From assembly GCA_903866275.1 (NCBI GenBank), contig CAIPMU010000014.1, forward strand, positions 62,001 through 126,000: DNA of 64,000 nt. Direction: 5' to 3'. The stretch is from Vampirovibrio chlorellavorus. GTDB taxonomy: Bacteria; Cyanobacteriota; Vampirovibrionia; Vampirovibrionales; Vampirovibrionaceae. The notes beneath the pieces were generated by a model. That model searched no databases, was not told where the DNA came from, and saw nothing but the letters and a program-made list of their open reading frames with translations. Positions 30,942 through 39,493 of the stretch are shown piece by piece. The number at the start of each line of letters is the position of its first letter. Within the stretch, counting starts at the first letter, position 1. The position numbers and the translations under genes were made by a program.

Positions 30942-30961
30942 ATTCCCGCGAACGCGGGAAT
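30942..30961. repeat. ATTCCC-N8-GGGAAT palindromic element, copy 1
   Basis: ATTCCCGCGAACGCGGGAAT is a 9-bp inverted repeat around AA, in the gap between kbl and the GGDEF gene. It matches the form of the neisserial dRS3 repeat. A less perfect copy lies at 45844-45863. Confidence 0.7.
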
Positions 30962-31159
30962 CCATCTCGTCCGCAACGCCAAAGCCTAACTACAGAATGA
31001 TTTTTTTGTTTTTGGGGGAATGATCGTAATGCGTTGGTCGCAGAATGGTCGAGTTTCGGGAATTTCTCTTGTTTTGGCCAGCTTAACATTATGCTACAAT
31101 TGCTGAACCAGTGTGAACCACCGCAGTTTTCGGGTGCAATAGGTGGGAGAGTTTTTAGC

Positions 31160-33202
31160 GTGGACCCAAGCAACCAAAATCAGACACCCACGGGCCTGGC
31201 CAAGCTGTGGCACAATTTCACCGGGCAAGTGGCCTTGCGCATAGATCAGTGCGCTAACACCTTCCTGCATGCCGATAAACTCCAGATGGCGCGCAAGCCT
31301 TACGGCGAGAAACTCTCCAATTCCCGCTTGGGCACCCCGGAAGATGAGATTAAAAAGCTGATCATCTCGGCGGCCTCGCTGGAAGATATCTGGATCTTTT
31401 TCTTGCGTCGCTTGAACAACGGGAACGCGCTGGATTTCCTCTGTTTTTCCACACTGGATGAGCATGAGGAAGCCATTGAAGTCCGCTTTCTCTATGCCGA
31501 TCATGAAATTTCTCTGGCAAACCGGGGGAATCCCAGCATTCCCCTGCTGGATACCGGCAACCATCTGGTGCAGTCCTATCGCCGATTGGACACCACGTTT
31601 TCTCCCAGTCTGAAAGCCCTGGGTTTGGGGATTTTGACTCAGCTACCGTGGTTCAATCCTAAAACGGGCGAGCTGAACGAGGAAAGCTTCAACCTGTTTA
31701 GCGTGCCGCTGATTGCGGGCGGGCAGACCATTGCCATGTTCACCCTGGGTTTTCGCGAGATGGATTCCTTCTCTCAGGCCAAGCTGTCCTATGTGTATGG
31801 CTTGCGGGATCAAATTGCCCAACTGGTCTGGAATCTGGTTCTGAAAGATCGTATGAAATCGCAATCTCAGGTGGATGGCCTGACCGGGCTGCTCAGTTAT
31901 AGCTATTTCCAGAGCGCACTGGAGCGCGAAATTGCTCGCGCCGACCAGCAAGCCGGTTCGGTCACGGTGATGATTCTGGATATTAATCATTTGCAGGAAA
32001 TCAACCAGACCCAAGGCCATCAGGCCGGGGATGAGGCCATTTGCCATCTGGCATCCACCGTGCGTCGCCTGATTCGCGGGCTGGACAGCGTGGCCCGTTA
32101 CGGCGGCGATGAAATCGTGGTGATTCTGCCCGAAATGTCGCCCAAGGCCGGTCATGAAATCGCCCGACGCTTTTTAGAGGGCATGCAATTGGCCCTGCCA
32201 GAGCATTTGAGCAATCTGTCGGTCAGTATCGGCCATGCCACTTACCCGGATGACACCAAGACCCAGGAAAAACTCCTCAAGCTGGCCGAGCAAGCTTTGC
32301 ATCTGGCCAAGTTCAAGGGGGGCAAGACGGGAGAATCTTCCTCCATCGGCTCCAGCGAGATCGATCAGCTCAGCGACAAGACCGTGATTGAAGTATTTGC
32401 CTCTCAAGTGGCCAAAAAGTACGACAATATTCATGTGCCCAGCGTGTATCAGGAGCTGGTGAACCATATCGAGAAAAAAACCTCGACCCATGCGGCCAAC
32501 GCGGCCAATCCTCAGCTCAAAACCGATGACCTCATGCTGGAGACCATCACCTCGCTGGCTGGAGCCTTGGAGGCGAAGGATCGCTATACCCGAGGGCACT
32601 CTCAGGCGGTGGCCAACTATGCCGTGGCCTTGGCCCATGCCCTCAAGATGACCCCCACCGAGGTCGAAGAGATCCGCGCGGCGGCTTTCCTGCATGATAT
32701 TGGGAAAATCGGCATCCCGGAAGATATTTTGTGCAAGCAGGGGCCGCTCAACGAAAAAGAGTGGGAGATCATGAAGCAGCACCCTGTGATTGGCGCGCAA
32801 CAGATCCTGCACCCGGTGGCCAGCCTGCGCCCCATCATTCCTGCGGTGGAACATCACCATGAAAATTGGGACGGCAGTGGTCATCCTCGCGGCCTCAAGG
32901 GCGAGAAGATTCCGTTGGGCGCGCGTATTGTGTCTATCGTGGACGCGTTTCATGCCTTGACCTCCGAGCGCTCTTACCGCAAGGCGCTGCCGGTGTCCGA
33001 AGCCCGCAAGATTTTAGACGCCGGTTCGGGCTCCAAGTGGGATCCCCATTTGTTGGACGAGTTTTTCAAGATGCTCACTCAGGCATCGCCCAAGCCCGCA
33101 GTGCCCAAAGGGGAAACAGCCATCCTTCACCCTGCCGGTGCTTCCCCGATTCAGTCCGGGGAAGGGATGCCTGTTCATTTGAACTTGCAGCCTCAGGCTT
33201 AG
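31160..33202 (+). CDS. GGDEF and HD-GYP dual-domain signalling protein
   Basis: 680 residues: an N-terminal sensor-like region (~1-225), a GGDEF domain (~240-390, active-site RYGGDEI at ~313-319) and an HD-GYP domain (~470-650, HDIGK at ~512-516, HHENWDGSGHPRG from ~565). GGDEF domains make cyclic di-GMP and HD-GYP domains degrade it. GGDEI instead of GGDEF/GGEEF and the variant GYP loop leave actual activities open. GTG 31160 is chosen because GGGAGAG is upstream; an ORF from 31034 would add 42 atypical residues across a likely -10 box (TACAAT, 31092-31097). Confidence 0.9.
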   Translation: MDPSNQNQTPTGLAKLWHNFTGQVALRIDQCANTFLHADKLQMARKPYGEKLSNSRLGTPEDEIKKLIISAASLEDIWIFFLRRLNNGNALDFLCFSTLDEHEEAIEVRFLYADHEISLANRGNPSIPLLDTGNHLVQSYRRLDTTFSPSLKALGLGILTQLPWFNPKTGELNEESFNLFSVPLIAGGQTIAMFTLGFREMDSFSQAKLSYVYGLRDQIAQLVWNLVLKDRMKSQSQVDGLTGLLSYSYFQSALEREIARADQQAGSVTVMILDINHLQEINQTQGHQAGDEAICHLASTVRRLIRGLDSVARYGGDEIVVILPEMSPKAGHEIARRFLEGMQLALPEHLSNLSVSIGHATYPDDTKTQEKLLKLAEQALHLAKFKGGKTGESSSIGSSEIDQLSDKTVIEVFASQVAKKYDNIHVPSVYQELVNHIEKKTSTHAANAANPQLKTDDLMLETITSLAGALEAKDRYTRGHSQAVANYAVALAHALKMTPTEVEEIRAAAFLHDIGKIGIPEDILCKQGPLNEKEWEIMKQHPVIGAQQILHPVASLRPIIPAVEHHHENWDGSGHPRGLKGEKIPLGARIVSIVDAFHALTSERSYRKALPVSEARKILDAGSGSKWDPHLLDEFFKMLTQASPKPAVPKGETAILHPAGASPIQSGEGMPVHLNLQPQA

Positions 33203-33248
33203 CCTTTTTGTGCGTTTCAGATTGGCCCGATCAGGCAAGGGCATGAAA

Positions 33249-33278
33249 TTGACTTTAGGCCCTGGTTTTTCTTACAAT
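33249..33278 (+). promoter_or_regulatory. Promoter of rpoZ
   Basis: TTGACT (33249-33254) and TACAAT (33273-33278) with an 18-nt spacer, about 63 nt before the rpoZ ATG. Confidence 0.55.
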
Positions 33279-33341
33279 AGAGAATCCTGCGGGTTGATTC
33301 TCAATCGCAGACCCATACATCAATAGGGAGCGCCTCAACGC

Positions 33342-33572
33342 ATGTCCACCACCATTACCCAGATTGCCTGTGACTTGAACGAGAAAGTGGAAAACCGCTA
33401 CGCCCTGGTGCTTGAAATCGCCGAGCTGGGTAAACGCTTGCTTGAAGACAGCCGGGACAAACTGGGACACGATCCCTTCTCTAAAGTTTCCACCACGTCC
33501 GAAAAAGTGATCTATCAAGCCTTGATCATGAAATCCAGCGAGATTGATATCGGCGATGGGTTGATTGGCTAA
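33342..33572 (+). CDS. rpoZ: RNA polymerase omega subunit
   Basis: 76 residues. The core ENRYALVLEIAELGKRLLED matches the Rpb6/omega helix NRxxLVxxAxxRA...; it is followed by KVIYQALIMKSSEI. Omega helps assemble and stabilise the beta-prime subunit. The length and sequence are closer to short omega forms than to E. coli RpoZ. GGGAGCG lies upstream of the ATG. Confidence 0.72.
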   Translation: MSTTITQIACDLNEKVENRYALVLEIAELGKRLLEDSRDKLGHDPFSKVSTTSEKVIYQALIMKSSEIDIGDGLIG

Positions 33573-33591
33573 CGCCCAGTTTTTTTTTTTG

Positions 33592-33632
33592 AAACAACCG
33601 TTTGGATTTGTGTCTGGGCGGTTGTTTTGGTG
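33592..33632 (+). terminator. Intrinsic terminator after rpoZ
   Basis: AAACAACCG (33592-33600) pairs with CGGTTGTTT (33619-33627). An alternative stem CGCCCAG (33573-33579) with CTGGGCG (33614-33620) overlaps it. Confidence 0.65.
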
Positions 33633-33663
33633 TTTAAGGGATTGTATTAGGGCAGGCTGATTG

Positions 33664-33838
33664 GTCTTGAGGGGGACTAGTCCCCCTCAAACTCCCCCTA
33701 TTGGGGGGCAGCTGGCGCCCCCCAAACCCTGCCAAGTGTTGTTTTCTGGTGCGTGGCAGTGGCGCTTTTTGGGGGATGAAAATGGCTTTCGCCCTTTTTG
33801 GAGGGCGGGCGGGTTTTCGTTTTTGTGAGGTGGGGTTT
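33664..33838 (+). repeat. Intergenic structured repeat family, copy 1
   Basis: This stretch of the gene-free 33573-34283 region has a perfect 24-bp palindrome (33667-33690) and a 9-bp hairpin TTGGGGGGC/GCCCCCCAA (33701-33709, 33717-33725). A conserved TTTTCTGGTGCGTGGC-GTGGCGC core and a third, weaker hairpin around GGCTTTCGCC follow. The same order occurs at 48510-48680, and the 3' half in reverse at 45898-45985. Confidence 0.8.
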
Positions 33839-34001
33839 GTGGGTGAAAAGACGGGGTGTTTTTTCTCTGCTTGTTTGGCGGGGATTGCAAAGTGATAGCT
33901 GGAAGGACTCAGGGTGAGGTCATCTTTAGTGGCTTTCTCGGTATGGTTGCTATGCGGTGCTGTCATGGGAAATTTGCCTGCTCATGGTTGAGTCAATTTG
34001 G

Positions 34002-34007
34002 TATAAT
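34002..34007 (+). promoter_or_regulatory. Extended -10 promoter for the 59-residue ORF transcript
   Basis: TTGGTATAAT contains the TGnTATAAT extended -10 element. No good -35 box is seen. It precedes a ~270-nt leader. Confidence 0.45.
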
Positions 34008-34033
34008 AAGCGCAGGAAAGAAATGAGGAATAG

Positions 34034-34055
34034 ATAAACCCGTTGAGGGGTTTTT
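34034..34055 (+). terminator. Early terminator-like hairpin in the leader
   Basis: AAACCC and GGGGTTTTTT enclose a short GTTGA loop, about 25 nt after the probable transcription start. It could act as an attenuator for the downstream 59-residue ORF. The stem is short. Confidence 0.4.
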
Positions 34056-34283
34056 TCATGAAAAAAGAGGGTTAAGATGCCTCGTAATGGCATAGCTTCG
34101 CATGGGCGCTTCTACAGCGCTGTTCGTTAATTCGCAAACCTGCCAAGGGGTTCATCGACCCGATACTGATCCATGTCCACAACCATAACGAGTCAGAAAA
34201 TCCATTTTGAACTTATTTTTGAATGCATCTATAAATCGAACCACTTCATCAGGAAACTCAAACCTTGAGAGGAGAATTTTACG

Positions 34284-34463
34284 ATGAGTCGTCCCATGAA
34301 ACGCACCGTTGGAAAAATTGCAGCTCTGGATTTTGCGGCCGGGACCTATAATACACGCTCACTCAAGCGGGAACGCTACAGCCAGCACGATTTTCTGGAA
34401 TACCTGAATGCCCTGGAAACCATCGATTTTGGTATGCCTTTCGAAGAGGACAGCCAGTCTTAA
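34284..34463 (+). CDS. Small uncharacterised protein, 59 residues
   Basis: A complete frame from ATG 34284 to TAA 34461-34463 with a strong Shine-Dalgarno (GAGAGGAG, about nine bases upstream). The product is basic at the start (MSRPMKRTVGKIAALDFAAG) and acidic at the end (FEEDSQS), without membrane segments or Cys. I do not recognise it. It follows a ~270-nt leader with an extended -10 promoter and is closed by a hairpin at 34498-34525, so it looks like its own transcription unit. Confidence 0.6.
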   Translation: MSRPMKRTVGKIAALDFAAGTYNTRSLKRERYSQHDFLEYLNALETIDFGMPFEEDSQS

Positions 34464-34497
34464 AATTTTAGGGCTCCTGAAAACTGAACAATTTCGC

Positions 34498-34525
34498 AAA
34501 GAGAGCTTGTCCCCAAGCTCTCTTT
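34498..34525 (+). terminator. Hairpin between the small ORF and the TPR gene
   Basis: AAAGAGAGCTT (34498-34508) pairs perfectly with AAGCTCTCTTT (34515-34525), 11 bp. The T tract after it is weak (GGTCTTTG), so it may be a leaky terminator. It ends 18 nt before the TPR gene start. Confidence 0.6.
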
Positions 34526-34543
34526 GGTCTTTGATTACACTCT

Positions 34544-36544
34544 ATGAAAGATCGCATTCGACAATTTTTGGACAAGATTGGTCAATACAACCGTCTGGCG
34601 GATGACTATAAACGTGCCGCCGATGCTGCGCCCGATCACGCCATGGCTTACGTCAACTGGGGCATCGATCTCGCTCAGGATGGCAAGCTGACCGAGGCCC
34701 TGGAGAAATTCCAGCAGGCCACCGAAATTTCGCCCACCCGCTTTGAGCCCTACATGAACTGGGGCGTGGCTCTGGCTCGCCTCAACCGGCTGGATGAAGC
34801 CATTGCCAAGTTCAAAACTGCCCTGGAGAAAGACCCTAAAGCGGTGAATCCCCGAGTGCTCTGGGGGGCGGCCCTGATGGCGCAGGGTAAATTGCCGGAG
34901 GCCCGTCAGCAATATGAGCAAGCCCTCAACCTTCAGCCGGAAAACCCGGAGATTTATATTAATTATGGGACGGCGCTGGCCCAACAGGGTGAATATGCCG
35001 AAGCCATCAAGCTGATCAAGCGGTCTTTGGCCATTCAGGGCTATCAGCCGATGGTGTACTTCCTGTGGGGGGTCATTTTAGCCGAGATGCAGGATTACCA
35101 CAGCGCCATTGAGAAGTTTCAGATCAACCTGCGGTTTATGCCCAAGCATGCGGAAGCCTTTTACTTCTGGAGTGTGGCTCTGAACCGTCTGGGGCGTTAT
35201 GAAGAGGCCCTGCAGCGTTCTAAAAAGGCCCTGTCTCTCAATCTGGAAAAGCCGGAAGTCTATCTCAATCAGGGGGACATTCTGGCCAATCTGAACCGGC
35301 TGGATGTGGCCATTGCCAACTACCGGCATGCCCTGGTCCTGAAGCCGGACCTTCCGGAAGCTTACCTGAGCTGGGGCGTGGCGCTCTGTCGTCAGGGAAA
35401 TTTGGCGGAAGGCTATACCCGTTTTGAAAAAGCGGCGGTGCTTCAACCGGAATTGCCCGATTTGCAGCGCCAATGGGGCCAATTTCTGCTGAGTGAAAAG
35501 AACTACGAAGAAGCGTTGGGCCATTTGCGCAGCGCCGTGGCTGCTGATCCTGAAAATCTGGAAACGCGTCTCAGTCTGGCGCTGGCCCTGATTAAAACTG
35601 GTCAGCAGCCTGAGGCCGTGCAGATTCTGTTTGAGATTGAGAGTCAACACAAGTGGAATCCGCAAGTGCAGTACTTGCTGGGCACCCATTATCTGGGCGT
35701 GGGGGATTGGCTCAAGGCCAGGGACTATCTGGAAAGAACGCTGGAAGAAAAGCCCGATTTTGAGGAAGCGGCCATTAATCTGGCGTTGGTGTTGTGCGAA
35801 ATGGGCGAGACCCTGGATGCCGTGCGGCGGATGCGGCCCGTGATTCGGCGATTACCGGATTCGCCCCGCATGAACTTCTTTTACGGGGTCATTTTGTGCC
35901 GACATCGCGATTATAAAGAGGCCCTCACCAAGTATCAAAAGGCCATTGCCTTGCAGCCGGATTATCTGGAAGCCCGTCTGGGCCTGGGTGAGGTCCTGCT
36001 GAAGCTGTCTCGTCTGGCAGAGGCTCGAGAAGCCCTGGACTGGGTTCTGGAACGTCAGCCGGAGTCGGTGCCGGGCTGGCTGTTGTTGGGTTTGTGCCAG
36101 CTGTCCCAAGCCGAGGGGAAGGATTCAGCAGAAGAGGCCGCATCCCAAGAGTCCGGTGATGCAACCTCGCTTCCAGAGAGTGACCGCAAGGCGTTGCTCC
36201 TGGCCGCGCAACAGCGTTTTGAGCGCGTTCTGGCACTTGACCCCATGCATTGGGAGGCCCGTTATAACCGGGCTTATACACTGGGTTTACTGGTTTCGGT
36301 GGAGGTCATGAATGCCGCCTTTGAAAGCTGGCTGGCCGAAAGTGTGCCTGCTCAGGGTGAGTCTCCGGTTGAGTTGGGCGAGGGTGGGCCTGCCCAGCGC
36401 CCCACCGTGCTGTTTGGCTGGAGTCGTGCGTTGCAGTTATTGGGGCAAACAGAGGCGGCTCAAGTCAAGCTGGCCCAAGCCCGCTCGGAAAACCCGGATA
36501 TTGAAGCGCAAATGACAGTTTATCTGGATCTGGTGGACGAGTAG
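34544..36544 (+). CDS. Large tetratricopeptide-repeat protein
   Basis: 666 residues consisting almost wholly of about 14 TPR units of ~34 residues, easily seen as repeated AYVNWGIDLAQDGKLTEALE-like segments ending in P at the usual position. There is no signal peptide or membrane segment. A Ser/Glu-rich insert at ~520-545 interrupts the last repeats. TPR arrays are protein-binding scaffolds; the partner is unknown. There is no evident Shine-Dalgarno, and a hairpin ends 18 nt before the ATG, so expression probably depends on read-through from the small ORF transcript. Confidence 0.9.
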   Translation: MKDRIRQFLDKIGQYNRLADDYKRAADAAPDHAMAYVNWGIDLAQDGKLTEALEKFQQATEISPTRFEPYMNWGVALARLNRLDEAIAKFKTALEKDPKAVNPRVLWGAALMAQGKLPEARQQYEQALNLQPENPEIYINYGTALAQQGEYAEAIKLIKRSLAIQGYQPMVYFLWGVILAEMQDYHSAIEKFQINLRFMPKHAEAFYFWSVALNRLGRYEEALQRSKKALSLNLEKPEVYLNQGDILANLNRLDVAIANYRHALVLKPDLPEAYLSWGVALCRQGNLAEGYTRFEKAAVLQPELPDLQRQWGQFLLSEKNYEEALGHLRSAVAADPENLETRLSLALALIKTGQQPEAVQILFEIESQHKWNPQVQYLLGTHYLGVGDWLKARDYLERTLEEKPDFEEAAINLALVLCEMGETLDAVRRMRPVIRRLPDSPRMNFFYGVILCRHRDYKEALTKYQKAIALQPDYLEARLGLGEVLLKLSRLAEAREALDWVLERQPESVPGWLLLGLCQLSQAEGKDSAEEAASQESGDATSLPESDRKALLLAAQQRFERVLALDPMHWEARYNRAYTLGLLVSVEVMNAAFESWLAESVPAQGESPVELGEGGPAQRPTVLFGWSRALQLLGQTEAAQVKLAQARSENPDIEAQMTVYLDLVDE

Positions 36545-36671
36545 TGCTCGGTGCCGGGCCATCGTGGATTTCGGATTCAGGTGGGCTACATGCAAAATCA
36601 GAGCATCAATAGAAAAACTGCTTCAGGTATAATGACATCCATAACATCATGCTGTTGATTGGAGAAACGAG

Positions 36672-37427
36672 ATGAACGAGAGACTTCAAGCCTTGAAAGC
36701 GGCCCTTCAGGCCCGCCGTGCCGTTAAAGTGATTGCCGGTATCGCAAATTTTGATCTGGAAAACGTGCTGCAAGTGGTTCGTGCTGCTGAAGTGGCCGGT
36801 GCCCATGCGGTGGATGTGGCTGCCCGCCCTGACATCGTGAAAGCTGTTCGCGAAGTGACTTCTGCGGCCATTTTTGCGTCCTCGGTAGAGCCAACAGAAC
36901 TGGCTGCCGCTGTGGCTGCTGGCGCCGATGTCGCTGAGTTGGGTAACTTCGATGCCCTTTACGATCAAGGGTTGTTCCTGAGTGCGGACGCTGTCCTGAA
37001 ACTGGCCGCAGAGACTGTGGCCCTCGTGAAAGGAAACGCCTTGGTATCCATCACCATTCCGGGTCACCTGACTCTGGAAAGCCAGATTCAAATGGCTGCT
37101 CAACTGGAAGCGATGGGCGTGGATCTGATTCAAACTGAAGGCGCTGCCCGCGTACTGTCCAGTGAGCCCACCGTGAAATCTTTGGCTCCTGCTGAAAAAG
37201 AGGCCCTGACCTTGCACAATACCCGTGCCTTGGTGCAGGCCACGACCTTGCCGGTAATGACCGCCAGTGGCATGACCGCTGATAACGTTGCTCTGGCGTT
37301 TGAAGCCGGTGCCGCCGCAGTGGGCGTGGGTTCCTTTATTAATAAAGCCCAAACCGAAGCGAAAATGAGCGAGCGTGCCGTGGCGGTCATGGCCAACCGT
37401 GTCCGTGAGATTCGTCAAGCCTCTTAA
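36672..37427 (+). CDS. ycf23: Ycf23/DUF561 family protein
   Basis: 251 residues of the TIM-barrel-like DUF561 family known as Ycf23 in cyanobacteria and red-algal plastids: RRAVKVIAGIANFDLENV, AHAVDVAARPDIVKAVR, ASSVEPTELAAAVAAGADVAELGNFDALY and VMTASGMTADNVALAFEAGA. Function is not established. TTGGAGAAA lies before the ATG. The gene is one of the better signs that the organism is related to cyanobacteria. Confidence 0.88.
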   Translation: MNERLQALKAALQARRAVKVIAGIANFDLENVLQVVRAAEVAGAHAVDVAARPDIVKAVREVTSAAIFASSVEPTELAAAVAAGADVAELGNFDALYDQGLFLSADAVLKLAAETVALVKGNALVSITIPGHLTLESQIQMAAQLEAMGVDLIQTEGAARVLSSEPTVKSLAPAEKEALTLHNTRALVQATTLPVMTASGMTADNVALAFEAGAAAVGVGSFINKAQTEAKMSERAVAVMANRVREIRQAS

Positions 37428-37472
37428 TTGCCTGTCAGTCTGTAATTAGGCTGAATTGTTCAAACTAAAGCG

Positions 37473-37501
37473 GGACTTTTTCCTTTTGGAAAGAGTCCCG
37501 T
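37473..37501 (+). terminator. Hairpin after ycf23
   Basis: CGGGACT-TTTTCC pairs with GGAAAGAGTCCCG; the downstream T tract is short (TTGTGTT). Confidence 0.55.
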
Positions 37502-37663
37502 TGTGTTGAGGGTTTTTTGTCTCAAGCTGGCAATCTCAGGCATTTTACCAATGATAGAATTCTTCTAGCGTTGAAAAAATTGTTTTATTTTGGACGGGTT
37601 GAATGGGGTTATGAGTCTGCTCATTTTAAAAATAGAGTATATACACTGATTCTTTTGTTTTGC

Positions 37664-37669
37664 TATAAT
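37664..37669 (+). promoter_or_regulatory. Extended -10 promoter of a candidate small RNA
   Basis: TTTTGCTATAATTGG contains TGCTATAAT, a consensus extended -10 element. No strong -35 box is present, as is common for this promoter class. Confidence 0.55.
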
Positions 37670-37675
37670 TGGACT

Positions 37676-37782
37676 CGCGAAAGTTAAACAAAACGAACTA
37701 CTCAATTCTCCAGCTTTACCGACGAACACACCTACTACTACACTATGTCATCTCCTCTAATCAGGTAAAGCTGTTTTTCTTT
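37676..37782 (+). ncRNA. Candidate small RNA with anti-Shine-Dalgarno loop
   Basis: The gene-free stretch 37428-38015 contains one clear unit. After the extended -10 box at 37664, a perfect 10-bp stem CAGCTTTACC (37711-37720) / GGTAAAGCTG (37764-37773) is followed by TTTTTCTTT. Its 43-nt loop is G-poor, apparently unstructured, and includes ATCTCCTCTAA, complementary to AGAGGAGAT-type ribosome binding sites. The only short frames inside lack ribosome sites. The rest of the interval to uppS holds nothing I recognise. Confidence 0.5.
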
Positions 37783-38015
37783 AGGTGCATCTTCAGCTTC
37801 AGTCGTTGTCTACCCCGCTTCTAAAGAAAGATATCCGGAGAAAATTTTACCCATGTACGTGTCGCGTGTGGGTTGCTTGAACGTTTCAGCCTGCACGGAA
37901 TCATAAGCTTGGAACAGGCAACTGAACAATCACTGAGAAAACAAAGGGTGTTTTGGGTTGGGTTTGATCTCGCTGGCTTGAATTTGCTTGCGGTTGACCT
38001 AGAATAGAGGGCATT

Positions 38016-38762
38016 ATGTCCACCACTTCCACGACAACCCTGAGCGAAATGGCCGAACTGGTGCAAAGTGTCCATTTGCGGCATGTGGCCATTATTATGG
38101 ATGGCAACCGACGTTGGGCCAAAAAGAAGCACATGCCAACCTTGTTGGGCCACAAAAAAGGGGTGGATGCCCTGCGGAATCTGGTGCGCTACAGTCAGGA
38201 TGTCGGGTTGGAAGCCCTCACGGTGTATGCATTTTCCACCGAGAACTGGCAGCGCGGCACTGAGGAAGTGGGCTATCTGATGAAACTGTTTCTGGAGGCT
38301 CTGGCCGGTGAGCTGGAAGCCATGCACCAGAATAATGTTCGCATTCGCTTTATTGGGGATTTAAGTGCTTTCCCCGAAACTTTGCGCAATTTAATGCAAA
38401 CCGCGCACGATAAAACCGCCAATAACACGGGCATTCGCTTCCAGATTGCGGCCAACTATGGCGGACGCCATGAGATCGTCAACAGTATGCGTCAGTTGGG
38501 GCAGGCGATTCAGGCTGGAGAGATGCAGCCGGATGAGATTACCGAAGCGCATGTGCAAGCATTGCTTTACACCCAGGATTTGCCAGATCCGGATCTCTTA
38601 ATTCGCACCGGCGGGGAGTATCGCATCAGTAATTATTTGCTGTGGCAGTGCGCCTATGCGGAATTTTATGTGACGGAAACGCTCTGGCCGGATTTTACCA
38701 TTGAGGCCTTTAATGCGGCCCTGCAAGAATTTGCCCGCCGCGAACGTCGCTACGGGCAATAA
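38016..38762 (+). CDS. uppS: Isoprenyl (undecaprenyl) diphosphate synthase
   Basis: 248 residues, cis-prenyltransferase family. HVAIIMDGNRRWAKKK with the catalytic Asp, FSTENWQR, ANYGGRHEIV and LPDPDLLIRTGGEYRISNYLLWQ are conserved. It makes the C55 lipid carrier for cell wall synthesis. AGAGGG is close to the ATG. The residue 11 Met is a possible alternative start. Confidence 0.96.
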   Translation: MSTTSTTTLSEMAELVQSVHLRHVAIIMDGNRRWAKKKHMPTLLGHKKGVDALRNLVRYSQDVGLEALTVYAFSTENWQRGTEEVGYLMKLFLEALAGELEAMHQNNVRIRFIGDLSAFPETLRNLMQTAHDKTANNTGIRFQIAANYGGRHEIVNSMRQLGQAIQAGEMQPDEITEAHVQALLYTQDLPDPDLLIRTGGEYRISNYLLWQCAYAEFYVTETLWPDFTIEAFNAALQEFARRERRYGQ

Positions 38763-38827
38763 GCGCTGAATCGCCAACATCGACTCATGAAGGCTAATCA
38801 CAAGATCGGCTTTGCGGTTTGGATGCG

Positions 38828-39334
38828 TTAGGGTGTAATTTCCACCACCAGTTCAACTTCCACGCTGGCGTTGCGGGGCAGGCTAATCACGCCGACGGCT
38901 GAACGGACATGCTTGCCTGCTTCGCCGAAAAATTCCACCAGACAGTCGGAAGCGCCGTTCATGACGGCGGGCTGTTCGTAAAAGGTGGGGGTGCTGCTGA
39001 CAAAGCCGGTTAGTTTCACAATGCGCTTGACCCGATCCAGTTGACCATCGAGAGTGTGATGAATTAGGCTCAGGGCATTCAGCAAGCACAAGCGGGCCGC
39101 GGCTTGCCCTTGAGTTACGCCCACATTCCAGCTCCCCACGGGGCCCACATAAACCACCTGTCCGTCCTGCATGGGCAATACGCCTGAAGTGTAGAGCAGG
39201 TTATCCACTTGCGTTACTGCAATGTAACTGCCAATGGGTAGCGGTGGGGCGGGCAGTTGATGCTTGAGTTCGTTCAGCGCTGCTGCGGGATCGAACGCGG
39301 TGGTGTTTTCTTCAAGGACTTGGCTGGATGACAT
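38828..39334 (-). CDS. RidA/YjgF-family protein
   Basis: 168 residues of the YjgF/YER057c family, LPPG-type subgroup. [24 protein letters not shown], a [25 protein letters not shown] stretch and [23 protein letters not shown] are seen. The Arg of the RidA active site is at RSAVG. RidA proper deaminates reactive enamines; this longer subgroup has no settled role. ATG 39334 follows AGAGGA; an upstream TTG was rejected. Confidence 0.85.
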   Translation of the reverse strand: MSSSQVLEENTTAFDPAAALNELKHQLPAPPLPIGSYIAVTQVDNLLYTSGVLPMQDGQVVYVGPVGSWNVGVTQGQAAARLCLLNALSLIHHTLDGQLDRVKRIVKLTGFVSSTPTFYEQPAVMNGASDCLVEFFGEAGKHVRSAVGVISLPRNASVEVELVVEITP

Positions 39335-39493
39335 GGGCAATCCTCTTTTCAATGCTTGCTTACAGTGCCTACATCATACCCCAGTCAAGTGAACCGGTCA
39401 TGGTCAGAGACCGTCAGATTCAATGAAATCAGTCTGTCTGCTCTGATGCGTTGGGTTGGTGATGGCTTTCTTGAATGATATTTTTTAATTGTT

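Noticed and set aside
33634-33966. 110-codon minus-strand frame across repeat copy 1
   Set aside because: It has partial similarity to the frame through copy 2 (KRAKAIF versus KRGKASF), but differences follow hairpin pairing rather than codon positions, so I read it as a structured non-coding repeat.
37853-37903. 16-residue frame MYVSRVGCLNVSACTES with CGGAG upstream
   Set aside because: Too short to support without conservation; may be chance in a gene-free stretch.
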